A program made the translations under genes and the position numbers. The notes under the pieces are model-generated. The model was not told where the DNA came from. It ran no database searches and saw only the letters and a list, made by a program, of their open reading frames with translations. A DNA stretch of 64,000 bases from an uncultured Anaerolineales bacterium (lineage in GTDB: Bacteria > Chloroflexota > Anaerolineae > Anaerolineales > UBA6663), in the NCBI GenBank assembly GCA_937952305.1, contig CALFZO010000109.1:71045-135044 (forward strand), read 5' to 3'. Below are positions 16,660 to 25,192 of the stretch, one piece after another. Every line of letters begins with the position of its first letter. Within the stretch, counting starts at the first letter, position 1.

Positions 16660-17474
16660 GATGGCTCTTTGTCGTAGATGCGTTTGAGGAAGGTCCGCAC
16701 GCCCGTAATCTGATTCAACCACATGACCAGGCTGGGCGAAAAGACGTTCAGGGTCTGGAACAGCCAGAAGGGCCGGGCCGCCACCACCACATCCACGGCG
16801 TCTTGCTCAAGCGCCTGCAGCAGCCCGCGCACCACGGCCTCCGGCGGGCTGGCGCCCAGCAGGGGATGGGCGGTGGACCGGTGGTATGCGAACAGGCCGG
16901 TCTCCGTGACGAAGCCGGGGCTGACGGTGGAGACGCTCACGCCGGTACCCTCCAGTTCCACGCGCAAGGCCCAGCTCCAGGCCAGGACCGCGGCCTTGCT
17001 GGCGCCGTACACCGAGCCATAGGGCGTGCCCAGCTTGCCCGCCAGCGACGCCAGGTTAATTACATGGCCGCGCCGCCGGGCGAGCAGGCCTGGCAGGATC
17101 AGGCGCGTGAGCTGCATGGGTGCGGTGACGTTGGTGCCGATGATCTGGTCGATCTCGGCCGCTGTCTTGCGTTCGAAGCGGCTGTTGATTTCCACGCCGG
17201 CGTTGTTGATCAGCACATCGATGGGGCCGAGGGCGGCCTCCGCCTCGGCAGCCAGACGGGCGCGGTCCGCGGCGGCGGTGACGTCGGCGGCGATGGGCAC
17301 AACGCGGCCGGGCAGCCCGGCCAGGGCGGCGGCGGCGGCCTGGAGCTTGTCGGCCGAGCGCGCCGCCAGGGCCACATTCACACCGCGTTCGGCCAGCGCG
17401 CGCGCGAAGAGCGGGCCGAGGCCCTGGGAGCCGCCAGTCAGGATGGCGTTCGCGCCCTGGAGAGGTTTGATCAC
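16656..17474 (-). CDS. Short-chain dehydrogenase/reductase, C-terminally extended
   Basis: 272-residue SDR starting at GTG 17474, with AGGAG overlapping the stop of the upstream lipoprotein gene. Cofactor motif T-G-G-S-Q-G-L-G is near 12-19, N-N-A-G-V-E near 88, Ser in N-L-A-S-L-A, and Y-G-A-S-K about a dozen residues later. The C-terminus carries hydrophobic stretches around P-F-W-L-F-Q-T-L and P-S-L-V-M-W-L, similar to membrane-associated DltE/YqjQ-type SDRs. It is placed between a lipoprotein and a molybdenum cofactor gene without an obvious link. Substrate unknown. Confidence 0.85.
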   Translation of the reverse strand: MIKPLQGANAILTGGSQGLGPLFARALAERGVNVALAARSADKLQAAAAALAGLPGRVVPIAADVTAAADRARLAAEAEAALGPIDVLINNAGVEINSRFERKTAAEIDQIIGTNVTAPMQLTRLILPGLLARRRGHVINLASLAGKLGTPYGSVYGASKAAVLAWSWALRVELEGTGVSVSTVSPGFVTETGLFAYHRSTAHPLLGASPPEAVVRGLLQALEQDAVDVVVAARPFWLFQTLNVFSPSLVMWLNQITGVRTFLKRIYDKEPS

Positions 17475-17481
17475 AGCGCCT

Positions 17482-18582
17482 TTACTCCTGCGGGATGAGC
17501 GCCAGGAAGCGCTCATTCACGTTGTCGAAATCCAAGAAAGGTTGAAAGACCAGCACGACCGGGGCGCGCAGCGGCGTCTGCACCACGACCCAGCCCAGGT
17601 AGGTGCCGCCGGGAAACAGCGCGGCGTCCAGGGCCGGCTCGGGATCGACGACGGAGGGCGGATCGTAGCGGCGGCCGTCCCGATCCTGGGTCTTGAACGC
17701 GTAGCCGTCAATGAAGACGAGGCTGTCCTGCGTGTGGATGGCGCGCACCTGCACCTGGACGGCGATGTATTCCATGCCCGGCAGCGGGGGATCATTGAAC
17801 TGGTTGGCGGCCTGGGCCATGGCCCAGGCTTCCTCGCCTCGGAGGGAGGCGCGCACGGTCACCTCCCAATCCTCGCTCACCACCGTGGCGCCGAGCGGCG
17901 CCGGCTCGGCCGGGTCCGTGCCCAGGTCGGTGGGTGAGATCTGGTTCAGGCCGGCGTCAACGGCCACGAGGGCGCCGGGCTCCAGAGTCAGGAAGTAGGG
18001 CGGCGTCTCGTCCGGGTTGTCCAGCGGATCGACCATCAGGAGCAAGTTGGCTTCGTCCACGCCGATCAGGTAGGCGGCCCAGCCGGAGGCGCTTTCGCCA
18101 GCACGCAACTCGGCGCTCAGCTCCGGTTCCGGCGGGACCACCGCCGCCGCGAAATAGCGCCGCCGCAAATCGCCCGTGACTTTGAAGTCGGCATCGCCCA
18201 CTTCCCGCGGGGAGTCGCCGCGCGTCACGTCCACTTGGAGCTGGATCAGCAGATACTCCTGACCCTCCGGCGCCGGCTCGTTGAACATGTTGGCCTGGGC
18301 GAGGCGTTCCCAGGCCTCCGTGCCGCGCACCACCTCCAGGACGGTCACGGTCATGGCCGGCAGTTCGGCCGGCTGGTCGCCGGGCAGCGGCGCGCCGCGG
18401 CTCAGGCCGAGTTCGCGCTCAGCCGTGGCGGTGGCGGCGACGGTCGGCCGCGTTCGCGGCGGCGTGGGCGTGGGCAGGGGCGCGGGCGTGGGGACAGTTT
18501 CGGTCGGCGCCAAGACGGTCTGGCAGGCGAGCGCGGCGGCGGCCAGGGCCGCCAGAGCCCAGGCGGAGCGAGGTGGGCGCAT
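17482..18582 (-). CDS. Lipoprotein with two DUF4352-like repeats
   Basis: 366 residues. The signal peptide ends in a lipobox A-L-A-A-A-A-L-A-C (Cys at about residue 19). A Thr/Pro-rich linker follows, then two related beta-rich domains. Each begins with a V-x-V-L/T-x-x-x-R-G-x-E-A-W motif and contains an F-N-(E/D)-P-x-x-x-G-x-E-Y core: one at about 95-215, the second at about 230-360. This pattern matches the DUF4352 (TRF2-like) group of secreted proteins. It should be anchored in the membrane facing outside. Function unknown. ATG at 18582 is 10 bp downstream of the SerK-like gene. Confidence 0.8.
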   Translation of the reverse strand: MRPPRSAWALAALAAAALACQTVLAPTETVPTPAPLPTPTPPRTRPTVAATATAERELGLSRGAPLPGDQPAELPAMTVTVLEVVRGTEAWERLAQANMFNEPAPEGQEYLLIQLQVDVTRGDSPREVGDADFKVTGDLRRRYFAAAVVPPEPELSAELRAGESASGWAAYLIGVDEANLLLMVDPLDNPDETPPYFLTLEPGALVAVDAGLNQISPTDLGTDPAEPAPLGATVVSEDWEVTVRASLRGEEAWAMAQAANQFNDPPLPGMEYIAVQVQVRAIHTQDSLVFIDGYAFKTQDRDGRRYDPPSVVDPEPALDAALFPGGTYLGWVVVQTPLRAPVVLVFQPFLDFDNVNERFLALIPQE

Positions 18583-18592
18583 CGGCGGCGGC

Positions 18593-19444
18593 CTATTCGT
18601 CGAACAGGAAGGTGGCTTCGCCGTAGTAGCGCACGGCCCGGTCGGCGAACTTCGCTTTGACCCAGGCCTGCAGGCGCTCGGTTTTCGCGGTGAGCGAGTC
18701 CACAATGCGCAGCTCGGCGAGCGGGTAGTTTACGCGCAGGACGCGGCCTTGGATCAGGTGACGCGTGAGGCCGGGCGGCAAGAGCTCGCCATCGCGGGCC
18801 AGCGCCAGCACTTCGGCCGGCTCGTAGTTGGGGAAGATCACGAGCGCGGTCAGATCCGGGTAGACGGCGCGCGTCTCCACCACGTCGCTGGAGACGGTGC
18901 GGTGCAGGGCGCCGCGCGCTTTGTAGGTATCCACCAGGGCGTTCAGCAGCCGGTTCTGCGCGTGCAGGCTGTGCTCGCGCGAGCGGGCCGCCAGCACATG
19001 GCCGTCGGCGCGGATCACGTAAGCAATCAGGTCGCGGCGGGCCAGGTCGGCGCGCGCGCTGAGGGTGTCGGTGGGGCGCAGGTCCAGGCCGTCGATGGCG
19101 TGCAGAGCGGCCCAGAACGCCTCTGGCTCCAGGCCGGCCACGGCGTGATGCCAGGTGCTGAGCGTCACCTGGGGCGGCTCGTACTGCACCACCTGCACCA
19201 GGATGTGCGGGTAACCGAGCTGGGCCAGCGCCGTGCACCGGTTGGCGCCGTCCAGGACCACGTAACGCAGCGGCTGACCGGGGCCGCCGCCGTCCAGCGG
19301 CGCCACCAGCGGCGGGTTCTTGAGCACGCCCTCGGCTTGCAGACGTTTGATGAGCGGGGTCGTGCGCTGATCGTCGTTGTACTCGTGCTCGATGACGGCG
19401 TTGACTGGCACGATGCGAAGATCGGGGCTCTCGTGTGGGATCAT
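18593..19444 (-). CDS. SerK/SbnI-like ParB-fold protein, candidate free serine kinase
   Basis: 283 residues with a ParB-like N-terminal domain. The stretch I-E-H-E (18-21) and a conserved A-E-G-V-L-x-N-P-P segment (37-45) are followed by L-D-G-A-N-R-C (64-70). The same order is found in SbnI and archaeal SerK, which phosphorylate free L-serine to O-phospho-L-serine and use an acidic residue after His and the D-G-x-x-R loop. The gene lies 39 bp downstream of a PLP enzyme of the cysteine synthase/cystathionine synthase family, as in pathways that use phosphoserine as precursor. Function as a serine kinase is inferred from motifs and context; a regulator or nuclease-like role is the alternative. 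Confidence 0.65.
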   Translation of the reverse strand: MIPHESPDLRIVPVNAVIEHEYNDDQRTTPLIKRLQAEGVLKNPPLVAPLDGGGPGQPLRYVVLDGANRCTALAQLGYPHILVQVVQYEPPQVTLSTWHHAVAGLEPEAFWAALHAIDGLDLRPTDTLSARADLARRDLIAYVIRADGHVLAARSREHSLHAQNRLLNALVDTYKARGALHRTVSSDVVETRAVYPDLTALVIFPNYEPAEVLALARDGELLPPGLTRHLIQGRVLRVNYPLAELRIVDSLTAKTERLQAWVKAKFADRAVRYYGEATFLFDE

Positions 19445-19483
19445 AGGCTCTCGTTGGCTGGCGGGCTGGGCCGGCGGCGGGCG

Positions 19484-20890
19484 TCAGTGACTGGCAAGAT
19501 AGTCCAGGATGTCGATCTTGGTCAAGATGCCGACGGCGCGATCCGCCTCCAGGACGACGGCGGCGTGGCCGTGGACAAAGACGCTCATCAGGCTCTCCAG
19601 GGTGGCGTCCGGTCCGAGGGTGGCCACCTCGCCGCGCATCAGGTCGGCGATGCGCTCGTCCGGGCTGTGGCGGTGGTCGGCCAGCACCAGATGGTTGAGC
19701 AGATCGACCTCGGTGGCCATCCCGAGTAATTGGCCGGCTTCGTCCACCACGGGCACCTGCGAGATATCGTGGCGCTTCATCTTCTCGACCACGGCGCTGA
19801 CCTTCTCCTCCGGCGCGGCCGTGATCACGGCGCGCAATTTCTTGGTGGCCAGCACGTCGGCGGCCGTGGCGCCGGCCCAGGCCGATTCCAGGAAGCCGTT
19901 CTCGCGCATCCAGTCGTCGTCGAAGACTTTGCTCAGATAGCGCGAGCCCGAGTCCGGCAGCAGCACCACCACCAGGCGCTCCGGCCCCAGATCGCGGCAG
20001 TAACGCAGGGCGCCGGCCACGGCTGACCCGGCCGAGCCGCCGCAGAAGAGGCCCTCTTCGCGGACCAGACGGCGCGTGGTCAGGAAGGTCTCCTTGTCGC
20101 CGACCTGGATGACCTCGTCGACGACGGACAGGTCCAGCGCCAGCGGCAGGAAATCCTCGCCGATGCCCTCGGTCTTGTAGGTGCGCGGCTGGGGGTTGTC
20201 CGGCATGCGGCCGAGCTTGTGGGTCTCATGCAGGATCGACCCATACGGGTCCACGCCGATGATGCGGATTTTGGGGTTCTTCTCTTTCAAGTAGCGGCCG
20301 ACGCCCGTGATCGTGCCGCCGGTGCCCATCCCCAGGATCACGTCGGTGACGCGGCCGGCGGTCTGTTCCCAGATCTCGGGCCCAGTGGTCAGGTAATGGC
20401 TGCGCGGGTTCTCGGGGTTGTGATACTGGTTGGCCAGGATGGCGTTGGGCGTCTCGGCGACCACACGTTTGGCCACCTCGGTGTAGCTGCGCGGGTCGTC
20501 GGCGGCGACGGCGGTGGGGGTGATGATGACCTTGGAGCCGAAGGCCCGCAGCAGCCGAATCTTCTCCTGGCTCATCTTGTCCGGCATGACGAACACCGAC
20601 TTGTAGCCCTTGATCGCGCACACCATGGCCAGCCCGACGCCGGTGTTGCCAGACGTGGCCTCCACCACGGTGCCGCCCGGCTTGAGGCGCCCCTCGCGCT
20701 CAGCCGCCTCCACGATATTGCGCCCGATCCGGTCTTTCACCGAACCGCCGGGGTTGAAGAACTCGGCCTTGGCCACCAACGCGCAGCGCAGGCCGCGCGC
20801 CAGGTTGTGCAGGCGCACCAGCGGAGTATGCCCAATCGTGTCCAGGATGTTGTCGTAGATCTGGGGTTCAGCGGGGAGGGCCTCAGACAT
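19484..20890 (-). CDS. PLP-dependent cysteine synthase / cystathionine beta-synthase with CBS pair
   Basis: 468 residues. Residues 1-330 form a fold-type II PLP enzyme: N-P-G-G-S-V-K-D-R with the PLP lysine at 52, S-G-N-T-G at 80-84 and the phosphate loop G-M-G-T-G-G-T near 195. Residues 345-465 are two CBS repeats (tolerating M-K-R-H-D-I-S-Q-V-P-V and the H-G-H-A-A-V-V-L segment) likely to bind an adenosyl ligand. This arrangement is shared by cystathionine beta-synthase and some O-phosphoserine or O-acetylserine sulfhydrylases. The adjacent SerK-like gene favours a phosphoserine-using cysteine synthase, but the sequence alone does not settle this. Ribosome site AAGGA is close to the ATG. 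Confidence 0.9.
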   Translation of the reverse strand: MSEALPAEPQIYDNILDTIGHTPLVRLHNLARGLRCALVAKAEFFNPGGSVKDRIGRNIVEAAEREGRLKPGGTVVEATSGNTGVGLAMVCAIKGYKSVFVMPDKMSQEKIRLLRAFGSKVIITPTAVAADDPRSYTEVAKRVVAETPNAILANQYHNPENPRSHYLTTGPEIWEQTAGRVTDVILGMGTGGTITGVGRYLKEKNPKIRIIGVDPYGSILHETHKLGRMPDNPQPRTYKTEGIGEDFLPLALDLSVVDEVIQVGDKETFLTTRRLVREEGLFCGGSAGSAVAGALRYCRDLGPERLVVVLLPDSGSRYLSKVFDDDWMRENGFLESAWAGATAADVLATKKLRAVITAAPEEKVSAVVEKMKRHDISQVPVVDEAGQLLGMATEVDLLNHLVLADHRHSPDERIADLMRGEVATLGPDATLESLMSVFVHGHAAVVLEADRAVGILTKIDILDYLASH

Positions 20891-20981
20891 TCTTGTTCCT
20901 TTTGGTCGCTTATTGGTTATGGCAAGCGTACCATAGAATAGAGTGTGATTTCAAACGACTGAGGTCATGGCCGCCGGCGAC

Positions 20982-21010
20982 TTGTCCGGCCGGCGGCGCT
21001 CTGTTATAGT
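20982..21010 (+). promoter_or_regulatory. Promoter of the LysM-glycosidase gene
   Basis: TTGTCC (20982-20987) and TATAGT (21005-21010) are separated by exactly 17 bp, giving a good housekeeping-type promoter. The predicted 5' leader is about 125 nt. The rest of the 250-bp gap upstream shows no gene. Confidence 0.65.
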
Positions 21011-21141
21011 CCAACCGAGTTCCAACAGTCTGGAACCAAACGTGGCTGTTGTGCGTCAGAGCGGTGGTCGGCGGGGCTGGCCTGTTTGGGCCGCTCTGGA
21101 CCCCGGGTCAAGCGAAACTGCGCATCAGGAGTAAGGCAACG

Positions 21142-22797
21142 ATGAAGAAATTCGTCACCGTGATCGTGGCGTTGGCGCTGGTGCTGACCAGCGTGCAGAC
21201 GGCCTTGGCCGACACGATTTACATCGTCCAGCCCGGCGACTGGCTGGCGAAGATCGCCACGCGCTTCGGCGTGACCGTCCAGGCGATCCTGGACGCCAAC
21301 GGCCTGGCCAACCCGAATCTGATCTTTGTCGGGCAGCGGCTGGTCATCCCCACCGGCGGCGGCAGTGCGCCGACGAGCGCGCCGCCGTCCCCGGGCAACA
21401 CCGGCAGTTCGGTCTATATCGTGCAGTCCGGGGACTGGCTGTCGCGCATCGCCACCCGTTTTGGCGTGCCGCTGTCGGCGATCATGGCCGCCAACAACAT
21501 CGCCAACCCGAGCCTGATCTTTGTCGGCCAGCGCCTCGTCATCCCCGGGCAGGGCAGCGCCAATCCGACGCCCGCGCCGGCTACTCCGGCGCCGTCGACG
21601 CCGGCCCCGGCCACCCAGCCGCCGACCAGCGGCGGGATCTACATCGTGCAGGCCGGCGACTGGCTGGCCAAGATCGCGGCCCGCTTTGGCGTCACCACCC
21701 AGGCGCTGATGGCCGCCAACGGCATCACCAACCCCAACCGCATCCTGGTAGGCCAGCAGTTGATCATCCCCGGCCAGGGCGGCGGTTCGGCGACGGCCAC
21801 GCCGGCCCCGAGCACCCAGCCCACCCAGCCGCCGGTCACGTCGGTGCCGCCGCCGGCCAGCGGAGGCTCGTTTGAACTGGGCGGCCACGTGGACACCTTC
21901 TCGTTCCCGGACAAGATGAAGTTCGCGGGCATGTACTGGGTCAAGCGGCAGGTGCGCTGGTCGCCGGGCATGGCCGCCAGTGACTTTGCCAGCATGATCA
22001 ACGACACGCATGCCCAGGGCTTTAAGATCCTGCTGGGCGTGGTCGGTCATCCCGGCGACATCTCCGGCGGCGCCAACTACGACGCCTACGCCGCCTTTGT
22101 GGGCGGCCTGGCGCGGCTGGGCGCGGACGGCATCGAAGTCTGGAACGAGATGAACATCGACCGCGAGTGGCCGGCCGGGCAGATCAGCCCGACCGCGTAC
22201 ACCGACCTGCTGCGGCGGGCGTACGGCGCCATCAAGGGCGCCAATGCCAGCACGCTGGTGATCTCCGGCGCGCCGGCGCCGACGGGCGCCGAAGGCGCCT
22301 TCGGCCTGGACCATGTCTGGAATGACGACCGCTACGTGCGCGGCATGGCCGCCGCCGGGGCCGCCAACTACATGGACTGCCTGGGCATCCACTACAACGA
22401 GGGCATCGTCAGCCCGGTGCAGACCTCGGGCGATCCGCGCAACCCGTCCGATTTCTACTCGCGCTACTACCAGACCATGGTGAGCACGTACTACAACGCC
22501 TTCGGCGGCGCGCGCCGGCTGTGCTTCACCGAGCTCGGCTTCCTGTCGCCGGAAGGCTTCGGCGGGCTGCCGTCCACCTTCGCCTGGGCCGCCGACACCA
22601 GCGTGGCGGAGCAGGCGCAGTGGCTGGGCGAGGCCGCCAACCTGGCCAAGAACAGCGGCGTGGTGCGGCTGATGATTATCTGGAACGTGGACTTCCGCCT
22701 GTACGGCGATGACCCGATGGGCGGCTTCTCGATCGTGCGGCCGGATGGCTCGTGCCGGGCCTGCGACGAGTTGCGCAAGGTGACCGGCGGGCGCTAA
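21142..22797 (+). CDS. Secreted three-LysM protein with a clan GH-A glycosidase-like domain
   Basis: 551 residues with a signal peptide (1-23) preceded by AGGAG. Three LysM domains (about 26-70, 91-136, 168-212) are joined by Pro/Thr/Ser linkers and should bind peptidoglycan or chitin-like glycans. From about 245 the sequence looks like a TIM-barrel glycosidase of clan GH-A: W-N-E-M-N at 334-338 supplies a candidate acid/base (Glu336), and F-T-E-L-G-F supplies a candidate nucleophile (Glu464). Substrate is not deducible; cell-wall or exopolysaccharide cleavage is likely. It ends at a strong terminator. Confidence 0.88.
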   Translation: MKKFVTVIVALALVLTSVQTALADTIYIVQPGDWLAKIATRFGVTVQAILDANGLANPNLIFVGQRLVIPTGGGSAPTSAPPSPGNTGSSVYIVQSGDWLSRIATRFGVPLSAIMAANNIANPSLIFVGQRLVIPGQGSANPTPAPATPAPSTPAPATQPPTSGGIYIVQAGDWLAKIAARFGVTTQALMAANGITNPNRILVGQQLIIPGQGGGSATATPAPSTQPTQPPVTSVPPPASGGSFELGGHVDTFSFPDKMKFAGMYWVKRQVRWSPGMAASDFASMINDTHAQGFKILLGVVGHPGDISGGANYDAYAAFVGGLARLGADGIEVWNEMNIDREWPAGQISPTAYTDLLRRAYGAIKGANASTLVISGAPAPTGAEGAFGLDHVWNDDRYVRGMAAAGAANYMDCLGIHYNEGIVSPVQTSGDPRNPSDFYSRYYQTMVSTYYNAFGGARRLCFTELGFLSPEGFGGLPSTFAWAADTSVAEQAQWLGEAANLAKNSGVVRLMIIWNVDFRLYGDDPMGGFSIVRPDGSCRACDELRKVTGGR

Positions 22798-22820
22798 GCC
22801 GCGCCGGGCCGAAACCGAAA

Positions 22821-22855
22821 AGCAGGCCGCCGGATCTGGGCGGCCTGCTTTTTTT
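22821..22855 (+). terminator. Bidirectional intrinsic terminator
   Basis: An 11-bp perfect stem (22821-22831 with 22839-22849) and 7-nt loop is followed by seven T residues on the plus strand. A-rich sequence just before the stem gives TTTT on the minus strand, so it can also end the convergent glgB transcript. Confidence 0.92.
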
Positions 22856-22908
22856 GTTGGGCGAAAGCCTGCGGCGCGCGGAGCGGCGGCCTGGACTTTG
22901 GCCTGGCC

Positions 22909-25149
22909 TCAGTCTCCGGCCACCAGCGGCGCTCCGCCGCTCGGCTTGAGGAACACCACGCCCAGCGGTGGGATGGTGATGACGACCGAGTTGGGCTGTC
23001 CCTGCCAGGCGGTGGGCTCGGACGGCCGGCCGCCGGCGTTGCCCAGGTTGCTGCCCCCGTACACGGCCGCGTCGCTGTTCAGAATCTCGTGATAGAAGCC
23101 GGGCACCGGCACACCCACCCGGTAGCCCGTGCGCGGCACGGGCGTAAAGTTGGCCACCACCACCAGGCCTTCGCGCTTTTCCTTGGCGTAGCGCACGAAT
23201 GACACGATGCTGTTGTCGACGTCGCGGAAGTCGATCCACTGGAAGCCGTCCCAGTGGAAGTCCACCTCGTGGAGCGCCGGCTCGGCCCGGTACAGGTGGT
23301 TGAGGTCGCGCACGTACTGCAGCACCTGGCGATGGCGCTCGCTGCCGGCCTGGGCCGGGTCCAGCAGCTGCCAGTCCAGGCCGGTCTGGAAGTTCCACTC
23401 ATTCCACTGCCCGAACTCGCAGCTCATCATCAGCAGTTTCTTGCCGGGGTGGGCGTACATGTAGGCATACAGCGCCCGCAAGTTGGCGAAGCGCTGCCAG
23501 TCGTCGCCCGGCATCTTATTGAGCATCGAGCGCTTGCCGTAGACGATCTCGTCATGCGAGAACGACAGGACAAAATTCTCGCTGAAGGCGTACATCATGG
23601 CGAAGGTCAGGGCGTTGTGGTGGTAGCGCCGGAAGACCGAGTCCTTCTGGAAGTACTCGAGCATGTCGTGCATCCAGCCCATGTTCCACTTCAGGTCGAA
23701 GCCCAGGCCGCCCAGGTAAACCGGGCGCGAGACCATCGGCCAAGACGTGGACTCCTCGGCGTAGGTGAGCGCGTCCGGGAAGTGCTCGTGGACCAGCTCG
23801 TTGAAGCGCTTGAGGAAGTCCACGGCCTCCAGGTTCTCGCGGCCGCCGAAGCGGTTGGGGACCCACTCGCCGGATTTGCGCGAGTAATCCAGATAGAGCA
23901 TGGAGGCCACCGCGTCCACGCGCAGGCCGTCGATGTGGTACTGCTCAAGCCAGAAGAGCGCGTTGCTGAGCAGGAAGTTGCGCACCTCGTTGCGGCCGAA
24001 GTTGAAGATGAACGTGCCCCAGTCTTTGTGCTCGCCCTGGCGCGGGTCGGCGTGCTCGTACAGGTGCGTGCCGTCGAAGTAACCCAAGCCGTGCTCGTCC
24101 TTGGGGAAGTGCGCGGGCACCCAGTCTACGATCACGCCCAGGCCGGCCTGGTGCGCGCGGTCGACGAAGTAGCGGAAGTCATCTGGGGAGCCGAAGCGCG
24201 ACGTGGGCGCGAAATAGCCGGTGACCTGGTAGCCCCACGAGCCGTCGAAGGGGTGCTCGGCCACCGGCATCAGCTCCAGATGCGTGAAGCCCAGGTCCCG
24301 GACGTAGGGGACGAGCTCATCGGCCAGCTCGCGGTAGGTCAGCCAGCGGCCGTCCGGGCCGCGCCGCCACGAGCCCAGGTGGACTTCGTAGATGGCCTGG
24401 GGCGCGTCCAAGCTCTGCCGCGTCTTGCGGTTGGCCAGCCAGTCTGCGTCCTGCCACTGGTATTGCGTCAGGTCGTACACGACCGAGGCGTTGTTGGGCC
24501 GCACCTCGGACGCGAAGCCGTAGGGGTCGGCTTTCTTCACCATGAACCCGAGGAAGCGGCTCTTGATCTCGTACTTGTAGACGGTGCCGGGGCCGACGCC
24601 GGGCAGGAACAGCTCCCACAGGCCGCTGGCGCCGCGCGGCCGCATCGGGTGGCGCCGGCCATCCCAGCGGTTGAAGTCGCCGACGACGCTGACGCGCTGA
24701 GCGCCGGGCGCCCAGACCGTGAAGAGCGTGCCCGCGACGTGTTGGTGCACGCTCGGGTGCGCGCCGAGCTGGGTGTACGCCCGGACCAGATTGCCCTCGT
24801 TGAACAGATACAGGTCCGTCTCGCTCAGCACCGGCGCGAAGCGATATGGGTCGTCGACCACCGTCGTCTGGCCGTTGGGGTCGGTGAGCACGAGCTGATA
24901 CTCGAAGAACGCCTCCCCCTCGGGGAAGACGGCCTCGAAAAAGCCGGCTTCGTGCAGGCGCTCCATCGGCGTCTGCGTCACACCCTCCGGGCTGGACCGT
25001 TGGACGGCCGCGGTGGCGGCCTCCGGCTGGAAGGTGCGGACCACCAGGCCAGGGCCGGCCGGGTTGGGGTGCAGACCCAGCAGATCGAACGGCGCGCTGG
25101 CGTAGGCGCCGACAACGGAGGCGATGGCGTTGGCGTCGAGGGTGGGCAT
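22909..25149 (-). CDS. glgB: 1,4-alpha-glucan branching enzyme
   Basis: Transfers alpha-1,4-glucan segments to form alpha-1,6 branches in glycogen. The 746-residue protein has the full GlgB layout: N-terminal beta domains (1-210) with F-x-V-W-A-P-G-A, then the GH13 barrel with D-W-V-P-A-H-F, the nucleophile region G-L-R-V-D-A-V-A-S-M-L-Y (near 405), the acid Y-A-E-E-S-T-S-W-P (near 460) and F-S-H-D-E near 530, followed by the C-terminal beta-sandwich. It is 43 bp downstream of a GH57-family gene, so both probably serve storage glucan metabolism. Confidence 0.97.
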   Translation of the reverse strand: MPTLDANAIASVVGAYASAPFDLLGLHPNPAGPGLVVRTFQPEAATAAVQRSSPEGVTQTPMERLHEAGFFEAVFPEGEAFFEYQLVLTDPNGQTTVVDDPYRFAPVLSETDLYLFNEGNLVRAYTQLGAHPSVHQHVAGTLFTVWAPGAQRVSVVGDFNRWDGRRHPMRPRGASGLWELFLPGVGPGTVYKYEIKSRFLGFMVKKADPYGFASEVRPNNASVVYDLTQYQWQDADWLANRKTRQSLDAPQAIYEVHLGSWRRGPDGRWLTYRELADELVPYVRDLGFTHLELMPVAEHPFDGSWGYQVTGYFAPTSRFGSPDDFRYFVDRAHQAGLGVIVDWVPAHFPKDEHGLGYFDGTHLYEHADPRQGEHKDWGTFIFNFGRNEVRNFLLSNALFWLEQYHIDGLRVDAVASMLYLDYSRKSGEWVPNRFGGRENLEAVDFLKRFNELVHEHFPDALTYAEESTSWPMVSRPVYLGGLGFDLKWNMGWMHDMLEYFQKDSVFRRYHHNALTFAMMYAFSENFVLSFSHDEIVYGKRSMLNKMPGDDWQRFANLRALYAYMYAHPGKKLLMMSCEFGQWNEWNFQTGLDWQLLDPAQAGSERHRQVLQYVRDLNHLYRAEPALHEVDFHWDGFQWIDFRDVDNSIVSFVRYAKEKREGLVVVANFTPVPRTGYRVGVPVPGFYHEILNSDAAVYGGSNLGNAGGRPSEPTAWQGQPNSVVITIPPLGVVFLKPSGGAPLVAGD

Positions 25150-25192
25150 GGGCGCTCCTTGACGGTCAGGTGGACGGGCCGGGCGGCCGATC

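Noticed and set aside
21217..21780. Repeats that could suggest a CRISPR array
   Set aside because: They encode the three LysM domains and have no short direct repeat with unique spacers.
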